64,000 bases of DNA from Stomoxys calcitrans (lineage: Eukaryota > Arthropoda > Insecta > Diptera > Muscidae): contig NC_081556.1 of the NCBI RefSeq assembly GCF_963082655.1, positions 248,001 through 312,000 on the forward strand, read 5' to 3'. The stretch's first letter is position 1. Every line of letters begins with the position of its first letter. A program made the position numbers and the translations under genes. The notes below the pieces were generated by a model. That model made no database searches. It was not told the DNA's origin and saw only the letters and a program-made list of their open reading frames with translations. Positions 12,267 through 24,469 of this stretch are shown piece by piece.

Positions 12267-12972
12267 ATAACCTGCAAGAAACAATGTTTAAATCGAATGA
12301 CAATATATCATCCAAAAGTATACCCAAACACGGAATATTATGGACAAATCCTATTTCATACCCATTATATACTAGCCTCACGCCTGGAGTATCATTCGTT
12401 TCGAAGAAAAGAGCCTTAGTCTTTGCCGCATTCACAAACAGACGATTCGCAGACATCTCTGAAGCCAAGGGCAAATCAATCTTCGATTGAAGAACGTTCA
12501 AAGAGTGATGGTTACCTACAAACACTATCTGAACATCGTGCGCATATGCATATAGGGTACACCAATTCTCTATGGACTTAAATAAGTCTTTCAAAAACAA
12601 AATAAATAGCATTGGACCAAGTACAGATCCCTGAGGAACTGCGCTTTTAATCGGCAGCGTAGATGAACGGTTCATCTCATTGAGTACCATGGGAGAGTTA
12701 CAGTAGTAACTGAGGAACTGGTCTTGACATGACCATTATCTCTAATGACTTTCCACAAACCCTTAGAAGTACTACAATTATCAATCAGGGCACGATGTAC
12801 ACTCTTCTTAATACTTCTTTCCACTCTCTTAGCGCGGTTCCCCAATTCGCAGTATGTACTCCAGTTATCATCGCTGCTATATCGAAGAAAACCTTTATAT
12901 GCCAAATCCGCCATTGACTGCTGAAACCTGATATCGGAACACTTGATCCAATTTTCCGAATCGTATTGTTTC

Positions 12973-13297
12973 GGAGGCCACCGTAGCGCAGAGGTTAGCA
13001 TTTCCGCCTATGGCGCTGAACGCCTGGGTTCGAATCCTGGCGAGACCATCAGAAAAAATTTTTAAGCGGTGGTTTTCCCTTCCTAAAGCTGGCAACATTT
13101 TTAAGGTACTTTGCCATGTTAAACCTCTCGCTAAAGAGGTGTCGCACTGCGGCACGCCGTTCGGATTCGGCTATAAAAAGGAGGCCCCTTATCATTGAGC
13201 TTAAACTTGAATCGGACTGCACTCATTGATATGTGAGAAGTTTGCCTCTGTTCCTTAGTGGAATATTCATGGGCAAAAATTTGCTAATTTGCAATTT
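12973..13297 (+). mobile_element. tRNA-derived SINE, copy 1
   Basis: The head is tRNA-like, with an A-box-like GTAGCGCAGAGGTTAGCA and a B-box GGTTCGAATCC about 35 bp later. A roughly 200-bp unrelated body follows, ending TTCATGGGCAAAAATTTGC and a short AT tail. Flanking 9-bp duplications TATTGTTTC (12964-12972 and 13298-13306) bracket it. Removing the SINE and one duplication makes the host LINE frame continuous. The head does not fold as a functional tRNA that I can see. Confidence 0.92.
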
Positions 13298-14197
13298 TAT
13301 TGTTTCACAAACATCTTCTTTTTAAAAACGGAATGAATCCTTTCTAAGCCGCACTCTAATAACTCAAGTTGATCATTAACATCGGTAGTCGAAAACATTC
13401 GTTCAAGCCCAGCTGAAGCCACCTTTGCAAGCAACTCTGGTTCACTGAATCTGTTGCAATCAAAAACTCACAAAATTCATAATTTCACCCCACGGAGATG
13501 TTGAGAGAGATATATACAAAACTTTGATATATTAAGGCAAATAACTTGGCCGGCACCGCACAAATATTGTAGTTGTGACAGCAAAAAGTAATCAATCAAC
13601 GATGTAGATTGATGTTAAACATCAAAATGAGTCGGGCAGCTGTTATGGGTAACAGACACTCCCATACTGTTGCAGTACTGCCTTATGGCAGTAGCGATGG
13701 AGGAATTAAAAAGATTTCTGTTGAAATCGCCCATTACCACAATATCCCTGTATCGAACAAGAAGGCCGGATATTTCATTTTCGAAAAAATCGAAATCGTC
13801 ATTCGGTATGCAAATTACACCAACTAAAATTCCACCTGAAGCGGTGGATAATTCGACCGCTTCATAATTCGACCCCAAGTAAACGACCTCATATTTCAAT
13901 TTCTTTGAAATAAGCAATCCCACACCCGATCCTCTTCTATCAGGGCGATCGTTCCTACAGATGTTAAAAATAAAAATACATTATTACTTTTCAATTGTAT
14001 ATTAAAGAACTCCATTGGTAGCTAATATAGGAGCCGTACGTAGACTTTTGTCGGCCACTGTAAAATTAATTCATTGTTGGGAAAAACTCCTTTGGTTTTA
14101 TTTAAGAGTTTTATAATGAATAACTATGAAATGTTGACATTTCCTGTGGGTGATTTTGGTGTTGCCGAAACATAGGGAAATTGCAATTCTAACAGTT

Positions 14198-14297
14198 GTT
14201 GTTGTTGTAGCAGTGTTGTACACTTAGGCGGCAGCCCTTGCCGATGAAGGAATCCATCGGGTCAATCCGGTACGAACAACCGGCTGCCATGGAATTG
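14198..14297. repeat. Short hairpin element, copy 1 (100 bp, with target duplications)
   Basis: It begins with GTTGTTGTTGTAGCAGTG and ends ..ACCGGCTGCCATGGAATTG. The 13-mer AATTCTAACAGTT flanks it on both sides (14185-14197 and 14298-14310). Inside, GGCAGCC pairs with GGCTGCC as an outer stem, and CCGATG pairs with CATCGG as an inner stem. In the other orientation it ends in a (CAA)n-like tail, as in retroposed short elements. Confidence 0.85.
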
Positions 14298-14399
14298 AAT
14301 TCTAACAGTTATGCCTTTGGTGTGAAGCAAAAACTTACCCAGTCAGGTTCACTTTTTAGGGATATCACATAGATTTGTAAAATAGGAGTACTAAGACAC

Positions 14400-16780
14400 A
14401 ATGCAAGCTTTCTTTCTGTAAAAATACGACTTTATTGAATATTAAAAACAGTTAAAACAAAGAGTGTGTAAAAATATATACTTGACAAGAAATCATTGTA
14501 GATAGAAGAAAGAAGTCTCAATTTACAATGTCCGAGTTTTTCTTTGCGCTCAATGAGGAAGACCAAAATGGTGACATGAAAAACCTAGATTTTAATACCA
14601 AAAATGCCAAGTTCAAGCACCGGTGTGTGCATTTTTGACATATCTATTTTGTTTTGTCTTGTTTTTTTTTTTTTTTTTTTAATAGATATCATTATATTAT
14701 CTGCAAATACAAACTATCACAACAGGGGTATTGTTAGAAGAAATTTCAAAACCAATTTAGATTAATAAACAATTGTGTGTACAGTTGCTGATTTAGAAGA
14801 GAATATTTGTCTACAAATGATTGGATTTGTTTACATACTTTTCCATTTGTATATGTACATACAAAAGTTTCAATTTATACAGTTTATTTGTAAAAAAATA
14901 TAAAATATATGTATGCGTCGTCTGTTAGAGTATCCTCTTGTGGTCGCCTTAGACTAAAACTTAACTACGTTCAAATATATGTGTAATATTCCTTTTTTTC
15001 CATTATACATATATTAAGTGGGACGGACATGCAATTTGTTCTTTAATATTCGAGTTCTTACATCAACTTTGTATAAAAATGTAATTGACAAATGTTAAGG
15101 CATCAATTTTGTTTTGTGGTTTCTTTTCATTTTTCATTTAGTCCAATATTTGTATGTTGGTATATCAGATCACAGTTATGATTTGTCCAACACTTTCGCT
15201 CTTTTCAATTGTTGCGCAGTCTTTCCATTTTTATTAGCCAATTTAAAAATTTTGTTTTTTAATATTTGTATAAAGGCCGCGGCATTTGCTTACTTATATA
15301 ATAATTTCTGCATAACTTTGAGTAACCCTTGCCATGCATAGGTGTAAAAGTAAAATATAATGAGGGGGAGCATTGACGTTTTATGTGTGCAACAACACAA
15401 CGCATATTCTTTGACAATTCAATTGTATGCAAGCTCCAAGTTTATCCTCCAAATGCAAGGAGAACAAAGGTGTCTTCAGTTATAAGGATGTCTTCCGCCA
15501 ATGGGGACTTATTGTAAATTGGGTTTTCTATAATCAGGTTTCTTAAATGCATCCATATAGGCATTTTGCAGATCCCGTATCTATTGGAATACCCTTTTGC
15601 TTGAGGCCATTCGTTAATTGCTGATATTTTACAAGACACAATCGAATTGCGTGGTAGTGGTAGTCGCTTTTTTTTACTTCGACTGTCGAAACTTCAAGTT
15701 TATAATTCATCGGTTATGTGGAGAAAAAAACCGAGGTTGAGCTTTGAAAACCGTCAACGCATTTTTGTACATCATATCGAGGAAATATAAACTCGAATCC
15801 GGCAGTCGTACTTAGGGCCAATAAATACCTGGATTCAAATGTATAAAGATTATATAAAAATATACAACTGTTGATGGGTGTGTGTGTGTGTGTGTATGTA
15901 TGTAGTTGTGCTGTTTATGATCATCATCATCATCATCATATCAACATAGTAATCAGTCTAATTAGGTTGTTTGTTAAATACTTGTATTTGCAATGGGATT
16001 ACTTGTACAGCATTCCGTTGAATAGGCTCATTATGAATAATATACAAATGTTTGTTCTTGAAAACGACTGGGGCATTACTCAGATATAGATAACACCTTG
16101 ACGTCAAACAATGATATGTATGAGAGTAAAAAATTTGAACTTAAGAGGATTGCGGACGACTAAAGAGTTGATACATGGTTGATTTTGTACTTAATTATGT
16201 ATAGTCGGTTATAGAGTCCAATCCTATGTTAGAGTATGTATAAAAAATACCTTTAATACGTATGTATGTCTATATTGTAAAGTGTTCTAGACTCCCCTTG
16301 TTATAACTACTGTTAGACTATTTGCTACACTTAAGATTCAGATGTGTGTGGACGTTTCAAACGTCCTGTTACAAGTATTTCTAAATATATGTATGTGTAT
16401 AACTACGAACAAATTGCGCTTTAAATATAATTTTGTATATACAACAAAGAGGGGAAATAAAAATAACAAAAAAAATCGGGACATTGTTCAGATATTAATT
16501 CAAGTAATGTTTTTGTAGCAGCATCTAGTCAACTAGTGGTAAGTGGTATAAGTAGATCTTCGAGGCCAACAGTTTAGTTAGCCGTACGTCCGTTTTACAA
16601 AACATTAGTCGAATAAATATCGCTCGTTTAAAATCGTAAATGGGGGGGAATTCGTATAAACGCTAAAATTAACTTTAAACTAAACAAAACAAAAACGTTT
16701 AAAAAATTTTACTAAAAATGCTTGTATATGTCCCTTCTGGTAAGCCAGAGTAGATGCCAACATGTACAAATTCTACGTGA
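14400..16780 (-). other. Probable long 3'UTR of the semaphorin gene
   Basis: There is no coding frame after the semaphorin stop at 16781. On the minus strand the first well-placed AATAAA lies at about 14431, with AT-rich, T-rich DNA between. This would make a 3'UTR of about 2.3 kb. It is inference: other AATAAA-like hexamers occur, and no transcript evidence is available. Simple repeats sit inside it. Confidence 0.45.
15876..15945. repeat. Microsatellites (GT)n and (CAT)n
   Basis: A run of about ten GT units, with GTAT variants, is followed within 30 bp by six CAT/ATC triplets. Both lie in the presumed semaphorin 3'UTR. Confidence 0.9.
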
Positions 16781-19542
16781 TCATATGTACGTGCGCTTGA
16801 CTTTTGTTAATGTGGACGTTTTGCAGGGTAATTCCTTTTCGAGATTCTCTGTTGAGTTTTTACATTCATGACTGCGGTCCTTCTCTAAATCCAAACTGGG
16901 TTTTCCCGGATGGCAGTAATGGTTAGTGTTCATAAGCAAATTTATATCTTTGCCATGTTTTAGGCCAAACGTCCTGGAAAGATGTAGAGAGAGAGAGAGA
17001 GACAGAGAAAGGTATTTGTGAGCAATGAATATATCGCTTCAATAACATTGACTTACGGATTGGCATTGAATTGATTTCTATGACTGCTATGTATGGACGG
17101 GGGTTTGCAATTGCGTTTGGAAACGTGGAGACCAACTACCATACCAATGATGAAAACTAATGCCAAAGCCAATGCACCGAAACCCCAATAAAAGCTTTTT
17201 CCAGCCAATTGAAGTTTTTGTTCCTCACCAACGGCGGTGGCGTGGAGGGGATCTGCAAGTATTAAGTAGAATTAGTAAAACAGTCGCTAGGATATACCTT
17301 CAATCAATGTTTATTTATGTACCATTCACAGAGTTCATTAGATCATGGGGGTCAACTGAGTGCAAGGTGATCTTATTTTCCTCGTTAAATGTGCCCAGAA
17401 GAAAGTCATCAGCCATTGCTGTGGGCACATCCAAGTCCGGTGAGTTGAGATCGTTGTCCATGGGTGTAGAAATTCCATTAACGGAGGCCACATTTGCATA
17501 AATGTGCTTTTTTGCCACATCTTCATCCCCATGTTGTAGGGTATTAAATTGCGAGTCCAAATTGTTATCTGTAACAGTGCCGAAATTCAAAATAGTACCA
17601 TCGGGAACAACGGTTCCAGGCCCTCGGCCACTGGCAGATGACTTGGGGCACAATGCTTTAGCCGCCTTTTTGGTTGTGTTCAATGATTGCAAGAAGGATT
17701 TAGTACCAAACTTGTGATTCGGTTGCGAAAGATTTTTGCATTCATGTGTCTGTTGATCCCAAGCACAATTGGGATCTTGAATTTGTAAACAATTCGCACA
17801 ATCAATGATGTGGGAGCAATGGTGCAATGGGACCGTAACTAAGCTGCCATCACTAACAACCAACAAATTATTGGTCTTTGGGGACACAATCAATTCGCGT
17901 ACTGGTATTCCAATGGGTAGTACTTGGAGCTCAGATATTAGGACCGTCTTCAAATTGTCAATGCTGGCCGAAGTCCCGCCGCTTGAGGGCGTAGGTATAT
18001 TTATGAACTTGGTAACTTTGCCATCGTCCGTGCCTGTGTAAATAACATCGTAATAGTCACCGTTTAGTGCTCGAACTTGCGGATCAATGGCAATTGATGT
18101 AAGACGATGGTACAAATGAACCTTTGTCAGTAATGGGCGACCGTATATAGCCGGTACGGACGTTTCCATAAGCGGGTGGTTTTTAACAAAGTTAACCGCT
18201 ATACTGGACAAGGTACGAGAATCGGGTACGCATTGACCTGGTCGCGGAACGGGAACTTGTTCTTCTTGCACAGGCAACCACTGAGATTGACTGTCCTTTT
18301 GTGATCTGAAACGACCTTCAAAGGCATCCATAATATCATCAATGTTGAAGGCACAAACTGCCGAGCCAGGTATCGCATTTACGGACGTTGTGAAAACGCC
18401 ATACACCAAGGCATTTGGGCCACTTTCAATCACAGGACTTATGGCCTCTGAAAGTAGAAAGAGAAAAATTATTTTCTGTGACTTGCTTCAACAGGGGACA
18501 ACTTCAACTCACGTATTTCATCGAAATAGAATGGATAATCGCCTGGAATCGAACAGTTGAGTCTTGCCTTTAAAAACGATGTCCAAGACTTGATCAAGTT
18601 GTATGGTCCACCCCGATCATTTTTGCAAACTCTGCCTACACGCGAATAAACTTTTTTTCCGAGATTCATAAACTCCATCGCTATTTCGCGGAAGAAGAAC
18701 ATAACGAATCCATTGCGTTCTATGGCGCCCACGAAATCGGGCTGGTTCAGTTGCTTCAGATCATATTGATCTGTGCGCAAGTTTTCACGATATATCAAAG
18801 GGTCACCGCCGGAAAAATCCGCCACAGTGGCGGAATACAAATGGCCGTCAGCATACGCATATGTACTATTATGGAGTGGGCTATAGGGACACAGTCCTTG
18901 GGCTTCCACGTCGCGTACTATTTCATAAAAGCGTGCAACATTTGGATGACTTTCGTCCATTGTGGGTACATAGTGACGACATCTCGGTTTGTATGAATTT
19001 GTTCCGCACACTAGAATCTGGTCGTCGTGCAGACGAGCAAACACTCTTATATAGTTATGGCAATCAGCCTCCCGCTTTCCCTTTAGGGCACAGAGCTCCC
19101 GATCTGCATCAGATGAAAACCATTCAATACGGCTGTTTTCACGCAGCCCATTTATGCTGATATTGTATATAATATCTCTGTTCGGGGAGAATGTAGAAAA
19201 AATAAAATGATTACAACTTGTTTAAGAGCGAATAACATAATAAAAAAGACGAGAAGCGGTCACTTACCTAGCACCAACCAGAATTGTTGTGTCATCATGG
19301 TCTAACACTTTATAGTAATCGGTTGTGTTGCCAATAAGCTTTGCCAAAATTCTATCTTGCTCTACAAATTAAAAATTAAAAATAAAAATAAAAAAAGATT
19401 TCAGTATTTCGAACTAAAGTGTAAACAAATCTAGTTATTCCCTTGACTTACTTGATTGTAGATCCGGTCTAACATCTGGCATCCATGCATGCGACAGCCC
19501 GATTAGTGTTGTTATACAAAATAGTAGGGTCAGAGAGGACAT
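16781..19542 (-). CDS. Sema1b: Class 1 transmembrane semaphorin, Sema1b-like
   Basis: Six exons on the minus strand join in frame: 19452-19542, 19268-19361, 18513-19177, 17323-18447, 17057-17252 and 16781-16973. They give 787 residues. A signal peptide (MSSLTLLFCITTLIGLSHA) precedes a sema domain of about 450 residues with CGTNSYKPRCRHY, GLCPYSPLHNSTYAYADGHL and GRVCKNDRGG. A PSI module follows at about 494-521 (CSHIIDCANCLQIQDPNCAW), then a linker, a transmembrane helix at about 680-702 and an 85-residue cytoplasmic tail ending TKVKRTYI. Class 1 semaphorins are Plexin A ligands in axon guidance. The total length and short tail fit Sema1b better than the longer Sema1a; that choice is from memory of the family. 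A (GA)n tract lies in the last intron. An AG at 19561-19562 just upstream of the start suggests a 5' noncoding exon further up. Confidence 0.93.
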
Positions 19543-19560
19543 ATTTCCCAATCTCTTAAT

Positions 19561-20190
19561 CTGAATTTGAAGCGTCAGTATGGTGGTTTGCATGTTTGTA
19601 TTCTTTTCGGGACGCTTTTGGCCCGACTATGCTCGATGGTCTGCCCTTTAATATTTAGGGTTGCTGCAATCGCTGTGGCCAGTTGGCTTCTTTTCACAAA
19701 TCTCCTCAAGCTGGTTGCGGATGAATTACTTTTTCACAGTTTGGTGACGTAGTGGGTGTCTATGCCCCCCTTTGTCAATGCAAAGGGGTTGTTTAGTTTA
19801 TAAACAGCATGTTCCTTTTGCTCGTTAGGCTTTTTCACATTAAATGTAGTCAATGTCGTGAAAAAAAACAAAGGCTTTCAATTATCCACGCAACAGAAAC
19901 AAACGCGAATGAGCTCTTAGAGATGCATATGTGCGATGGCTTATACAATTAACCACAATTTACCGAACCGGTATTGTATTATTCTGCAAAAGAAATAGAG
20001 ATAAAAGTCTCAGTGCGGTTACACGTTGGGGTAGGTAGAGAATATTGTTGGTGTGTTCGTTAAGATATTTTTCCCCAAAATTGAGCAAATGAGTATTTGA
20101 ATGGTTGTCGTGCCCATGTTTTTTTACAATATATATACATATATCGATGGCTTAATATATAAAGGAGCTAACTCGATTTTTGTTGCTATA
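19561..20190. other. Upstream region or 5' intron of the semaphorin gene
   Basis: On the minus strand, TTCAAATTCAG immediately precedes the leader of the first coding exon and reads as a splice acceptor. This DNA is therefore probably intronic. A (TA)-rich stretch sits near 20130-20160. I see no gene. Confidence 0.4.
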
Positions 20191-21184
20191 CAGGGGAACG
20201 AAAAAGTTGACGTAGGCCTTTTTTTAATCACTATAAATCTGTTATTTCCAATTGTATCCACCTGATACTTTGAGGAAACCTACATCGGACATTTGTCTTC
20301 CAGAATAAACAAAAAACGAAAAAATTGAGTTAAGTACTTTTTTGTATTATCATTTTCTCTGTCAGCGGAGTGAGTGGTAAAACTTTATGGTTCACATTCT
20401 ACATCGAACTGGAGACCCAAGTACCAAGAAGTTTTTCAACACAATCTTAATATTGGATACAATCAATCCATTTGACTTTTTAAAGGCTATTTGTTTGCTC
20501 CACAAATATGCAATTTAAACTTGTTTGTAATTTCATTATTCACTAATGGCTGATTTACAGTTTTCCCTGCTAAGGGTTGCCAATAATGCTCTTCTTTTTT
20601 GCCTTTTAGTCAGGCGGCTTTAATATGTTCGTTTTTCACAGTTGAAAAACCCGTTTACTTTTTTGAAACACTACAATACAGGGAATACAGGGGGACGAAA
20701 AAGTTGACATAGGCCTTTTTTTAATCACTATAAATCTGTTATTTCCAATTGTATCCACCTGATACTTTGAGGAAACCTACATCGGACATTTGTCTTCCAG
20801 AATAAACAAAAAACGAAAAAATTGAGTTAAGTACTTTTTTGTATTATCATTTTCTCTGTCAGCGGAGTTAGTGGTAAAACTTTATGGTTCACATTCTACA
20901 TCGAACTGGAGACCCAAGTACCAAGAAGTTTTTCAACACAATCTTAATATTGGATACAATCAATCCATTTGACTTTTTAAAGGCTATTTGTTTGCTCCAC
21001 AAACATGCAATTTAAACTTGTTTGTAATTTCATTATTCACTAATGGCTGATTTACAGTTTTCCCTGCTAAGGGTTGCCAACAATGCTCTTCTTTTTTGCC
21101 TTTTAGTCAGGCGGCTTTAATATGTTCGTTTTTCACAGTTGAAAAACCCGTTTACTGTTTTTGAAACACTACAAAAATCTCAAT
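20191..21184. repeat. ~497-bp tandem duplication
   Basis: Two head-to-tail copies, starting at about 20191 and 20688, begin CAGGGG(A)ACGAAAAAGTTGAC and differ at only a few positions. Each ends with TTGAAAAACCCGTTTACT and GAAACACTACAA, which is the terminal part of the MITE family C copy at 21113-21313. The duplication therefore took in one end of that MITE. It is noncoding. Confidence 0.92.
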
Positions 21185-21313
21185 TTTATTAAAATTTTCC
21201 CACAAGTCACGAGGGAATGTCCTACTGAATCAAATCGGCATTGTTTTTGCTTTAAAATCTATTATCAATAAAAAGTAATCGCCGAAAATAAGCGAATATA
21301 GTACCAGCTTTAA
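21113..21313. mobile_element. MITE family C, copy 1
   Basis: Its right end reads AAGCGAATATAGTACCAGC and its left end TTTAATATGTTCGTTTTTCAC, a degenerate form of GCTGGTACTATGTTCG. The interior (GAAACACTACAAAAA.., TTTTAAAATCTATTA.., AAGTAATCGCCGAAAA) matches, in reverse, the copies at 33445-33672 and 56526-56723. Confidence 0.75.
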
Positions 21314-22935
21314 GATGGATTTATTGCTTCATCCACAATCATATTTTTTTAAGATATATTATTTTTAGAATTTACACACATTTCCGACACTGCAATTAAG
21401 TTCTATTCCAATTCTTTGAAAATGCGCTCCAAATATGTCTCTATGAGGCGGCGGGGAGGTCTGGCTAACTCACTCAAGTACGTGGTTGGGGCGTAGCAAT
21501 CATACCGAGTCGTATCGATGAGTTTTTTGTTTTTACCTTTTTTGCCACAGTGTTATTATTTTTGGCTTCATGAGTGACTTCCTTTTAGCTCCAGAGTCTT
21601 TTGACAACTGCCTTAGGGTTGTTTACATTTTGTCAACTCATCATAATTTTCTAAGTGAACTTCTGTGAACCTTTTTGTTTGCTACACTGGATAAAAGTCG
21701 ACTGTCGGCGTTGTCTCTTACACTACTAGAGCAGTCTCATAAAACAACAACAACAACAAAAACAGGCAAGACATTTTCTACTTCAGCCACCAATAACGTC
21801 AGAAAGGTTAGCAAGCACAGGTAAGGCGGGCCCATATATGTGTATGTGCGTAAACCTTTTGTTATTGGTGTTGTTATCAACAACAACCGCTATCATAGGA
21901 GGCATCATCATGCTTGGTAGATAGATAGATGATGATGGTACAGTAAAGAAAAGAATAAGGAAAATAAAGAAGGAGTAGGTTCGTAACACATAGGTGGTAG
22001 TCGTGAACGTGAATATTTGAGGCCACATGTTTTGGTCTCGCTTTCCCTACTGCTGGCAACGGGGAATTTTCATTTGGAAATCACGTGCGGAAAACGCTCT
22101 TTTTTTATCAGGCGCTCATTTCCATTGTAGGATAATTTTCAAATGGGACAAAATCTTCTCTAAATACGTGATATTTTCACGGCTGACGATTGTATTGCAT
22201 TGGGGCGTATCAAGCAATTTGGTAAAACATGAAAAGATATCACATACACAATAGCCGGTCATTTTCCGTACGAGAAGAACTCTCAAAGAAACCAAATACA
22301 CAGCTTTAAAGTGTGTGGGAACACCAGCTCTTGTGTTTTGGTGCTATAATTGCTTGAAGACACGTAAATTCCACTTGATGTGGATAATGAACTGTTGTCT
22401 GAAATGTGTGAATGTCACCACAGTAACTGACGTTGGCCTCCTTAGGTGTGTAACAAAATTTTTTAGATCGCATGAAATTGCAAGTGGGTTGGTTGTAAGG
22501 TCAACATTTTCCTTTTCCGTTAAAAAACAATCGCTGTTGGCCACAAACTGTCTCAATATTAATTATATTAATGGAAAAATGTGATAAGGCAAATCATATT
22601 TATTGGTACGTTGTCAAATCGCCTCTTCTCTTTCATTTGAAAGCAATTTATAAAGTAACCACCACTCACTCACCATCGAAAATTCATTAATTCAATTTAA
22701 AACTTAATATCGCATTGTAGAATATCTGCATATGTATGTACCTAATTCTATTCTATTTTAATTTTTATTTATTTCCATTTTGCACTAAAAGGCCAACAAC
22801 AGTTTATGCTAAGGAAAATAGCACTGGCTAATAAGGTTCAATGAGTCCATTTGGTATGTACAACAAGCTGCCATAGGATTGATTTCTCTTTGATCTATCT
22901 ATCCAAACTCGTTATAACTTGTTCAAAACCGAGAT
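21314..22935. other. Intergenic, no gene seen
   Basis: It contains a (CAA)n tract near 21748-21770 and short AT-rich frames. The frame at 22315-22584 and its reverse overlap show no family resemblance. Confidence 0.5.
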
Positions 22936-23830
22936 TGCCCACCACTGTTATATCACAGATCAATTTTCTTATGGATAGGAAAACGTATCAATAAAAAGAG
23001 CCTTTCTTAAACTTAAAAATGTTTGGAGATGCAGTGACATCTCATATAATACAAAAATCAGAATAATCAAAAGTAGTGTGAAATATATTACATTATATAA
23101 CTGTACAACCTGGAGCTGGACAGAAGCGACTTCCCGCAAAATCCAAGTTTTCATAAATCGCTGCCTAAGACAAATACTTCGAATTTTCTGGCCAACCCGT
23201 ATTCCAAATGAAGAATTGCAATTGAGAACAAACCCTGCCCCTGTCTATGTAGAAATAGCGTGTGTTTTTTTGCCCACCACTGTTATATCACAGATCAATT
23301 TTTCTATCTTATGGATAAGAAGAGCCTTTCTTAAACTTAAAAATGTTTGGAGATGCAGTGACATCTCATATAATACAAAAATCAGAATCATCAAAAGTAG
23401 TGTGAAATATATTTCATTATATAGCTGTACAACTTGGAGCTGGACAGAAGCGACTTCCCGCAAAATCCAAGTTTTCATAAATCGCTGCCTAAGACAAATA
23501 CTTCGAATTTTCTGGCCAACCCGTATTCCAAATTAAGAATTGCAATTGAGAACAAACCCTGCCCCTGTCTATGTAGAAATCCGATAGAGATAATGGACTT
23601 GGTTAGGTCATATCCTACGCGCGATCATATAGCAAGAAATGTCCTAGATTGGAATCCAAAAGGACAGCGATGAAGGTGACGTCCGAAAAACACATAGATA
23701 CGTCCGAAAACAGAGTTGGAAGCAACTTGTATATTGCGGAATCAAGCCAAGGCTTTGGCCAACGATAGAGTTAGATGAAGAGAACTTGTTGATGTCCTAT
23801 GCTCACGCTATGGTGGTGCGTTCAAAACAA
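22936..23830 (+). mobile_element. LINE RT C-terminal region with internal tandem duplication
   Basis: A block of about 330 bp is present twice (22936-23270 and 23271-23594). It encodes FLKLKNVWRCSDISYNTKIR, TTWSWTEATSRKIQVFINRC and LRQILRIFWPTRIPNEELQ. The second copy is followed by ARNVLDWNPKGQR and a decayed tail. The wording is that of the thumb and C-terminus of an RTE-like or related reverse transcriptase. Stops and frameshifts show that it is a dead fragment. Confidence 0.8.
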
Positions 23831-23924
23831 TCAGCTGATATACTAGGTAGCCAAAAAACAAACTCTAACTTTTGTGATAAAATAGTTTAAATCAGAATAT
23901 TTCTAACACTAATTTAAAATTTTG

Positions 23925-24005
23925 GAGGCCTCCCCATCGCAGAGGTTACCACCGCAGCGTACATACGATTCTGAACGCTTGTGTTCGAATCATGGCGAGC
24001 AACAG
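23925..24005 (+). repeat. Degenerate SINE head
   Basis: It resembles the first 75 bp of the SINE at 12973: GGCCTCCCCATCGCAGAGGTT, then GAACGCTTGTGTTCGAATCA and TGGCGAGC. The body is missing. Confidence 0.6.
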
Positions 24006-24469
24006 TTTAAGTCGATTTCGGTATGCCTAGAAAAGAAGTCTGCCAGAAATTCTTATAAAAAGTGGAAAAAAGTTTTGATTTGGACAAACAATATGCCCAT
24101 TTATCTTTTGCCATTGTTTTGAATACATATTTATGCTCTACACCACAACCCCGTAACAGTTGCAATGCTAAGAAGTAGTATTTTTTGAGTAGTATTTAAT
24201 TCCTGATTTATTTTTTAATGAAAATATTTAATGTTTACTTTTATTATATGTGCTATAAATTATTATTGGTAATATTAGTTAAATTTATGAGATTAACTAT
24301 TTTTGAGTAGTATTTAATTCGTGATTTAGTTTTAAGAAAACTTTTATGGATTGTTTTAATTGTAGCGTTTTAGTCATATTTGGTCTAACGACTTGACTAA
24401 TAAATGAGCAAATTAAATTAGAGTTAAAAATATAAGACCCATTGTTTAAAATACCGATCGGCTAAGAAT

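Larger units (their letters stand above)
11931..13960 (-). mobile_element. Jockey/CR1-like LINE (endonuclease + RT), split by a SINE
   Basis: On the minus strand, 13960-13615 carries an apurinic-type endonuclease end with RRGSGVGLLISKK and VVMGDFN. 13500-13310 is the linker to the RT; the linker resumes at 12970-12680 (WIKCSDIRFQQSMADLAYK). At 12690-12300 come the RT motifs VPQGSVLGPMLFILF and, in place of YADD, YAHD. The expected second aspartate context is thus altered, which would inactivate it. The end is duplicated at 11931-12266. A SINE interrupts it at 12973-13297. The element is dead and ORF1 is absent. Confidence 0.85.

Noticed and set aside
12973..13060. tRNA gene
   Set aside because: The A and B boxes are present but the acceptor and anticodon stems do not form, and the unit is repeated with a constant non-tRNA body and target duplications, so it is a SINE head.
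14198..14297. Hammerhead ribozyme in the short hairpin element
   Set aside because: The GATGA word is present in a stem context, but the other conserved core pieces (GAAA and the cleavage-site box) are not in the right places.
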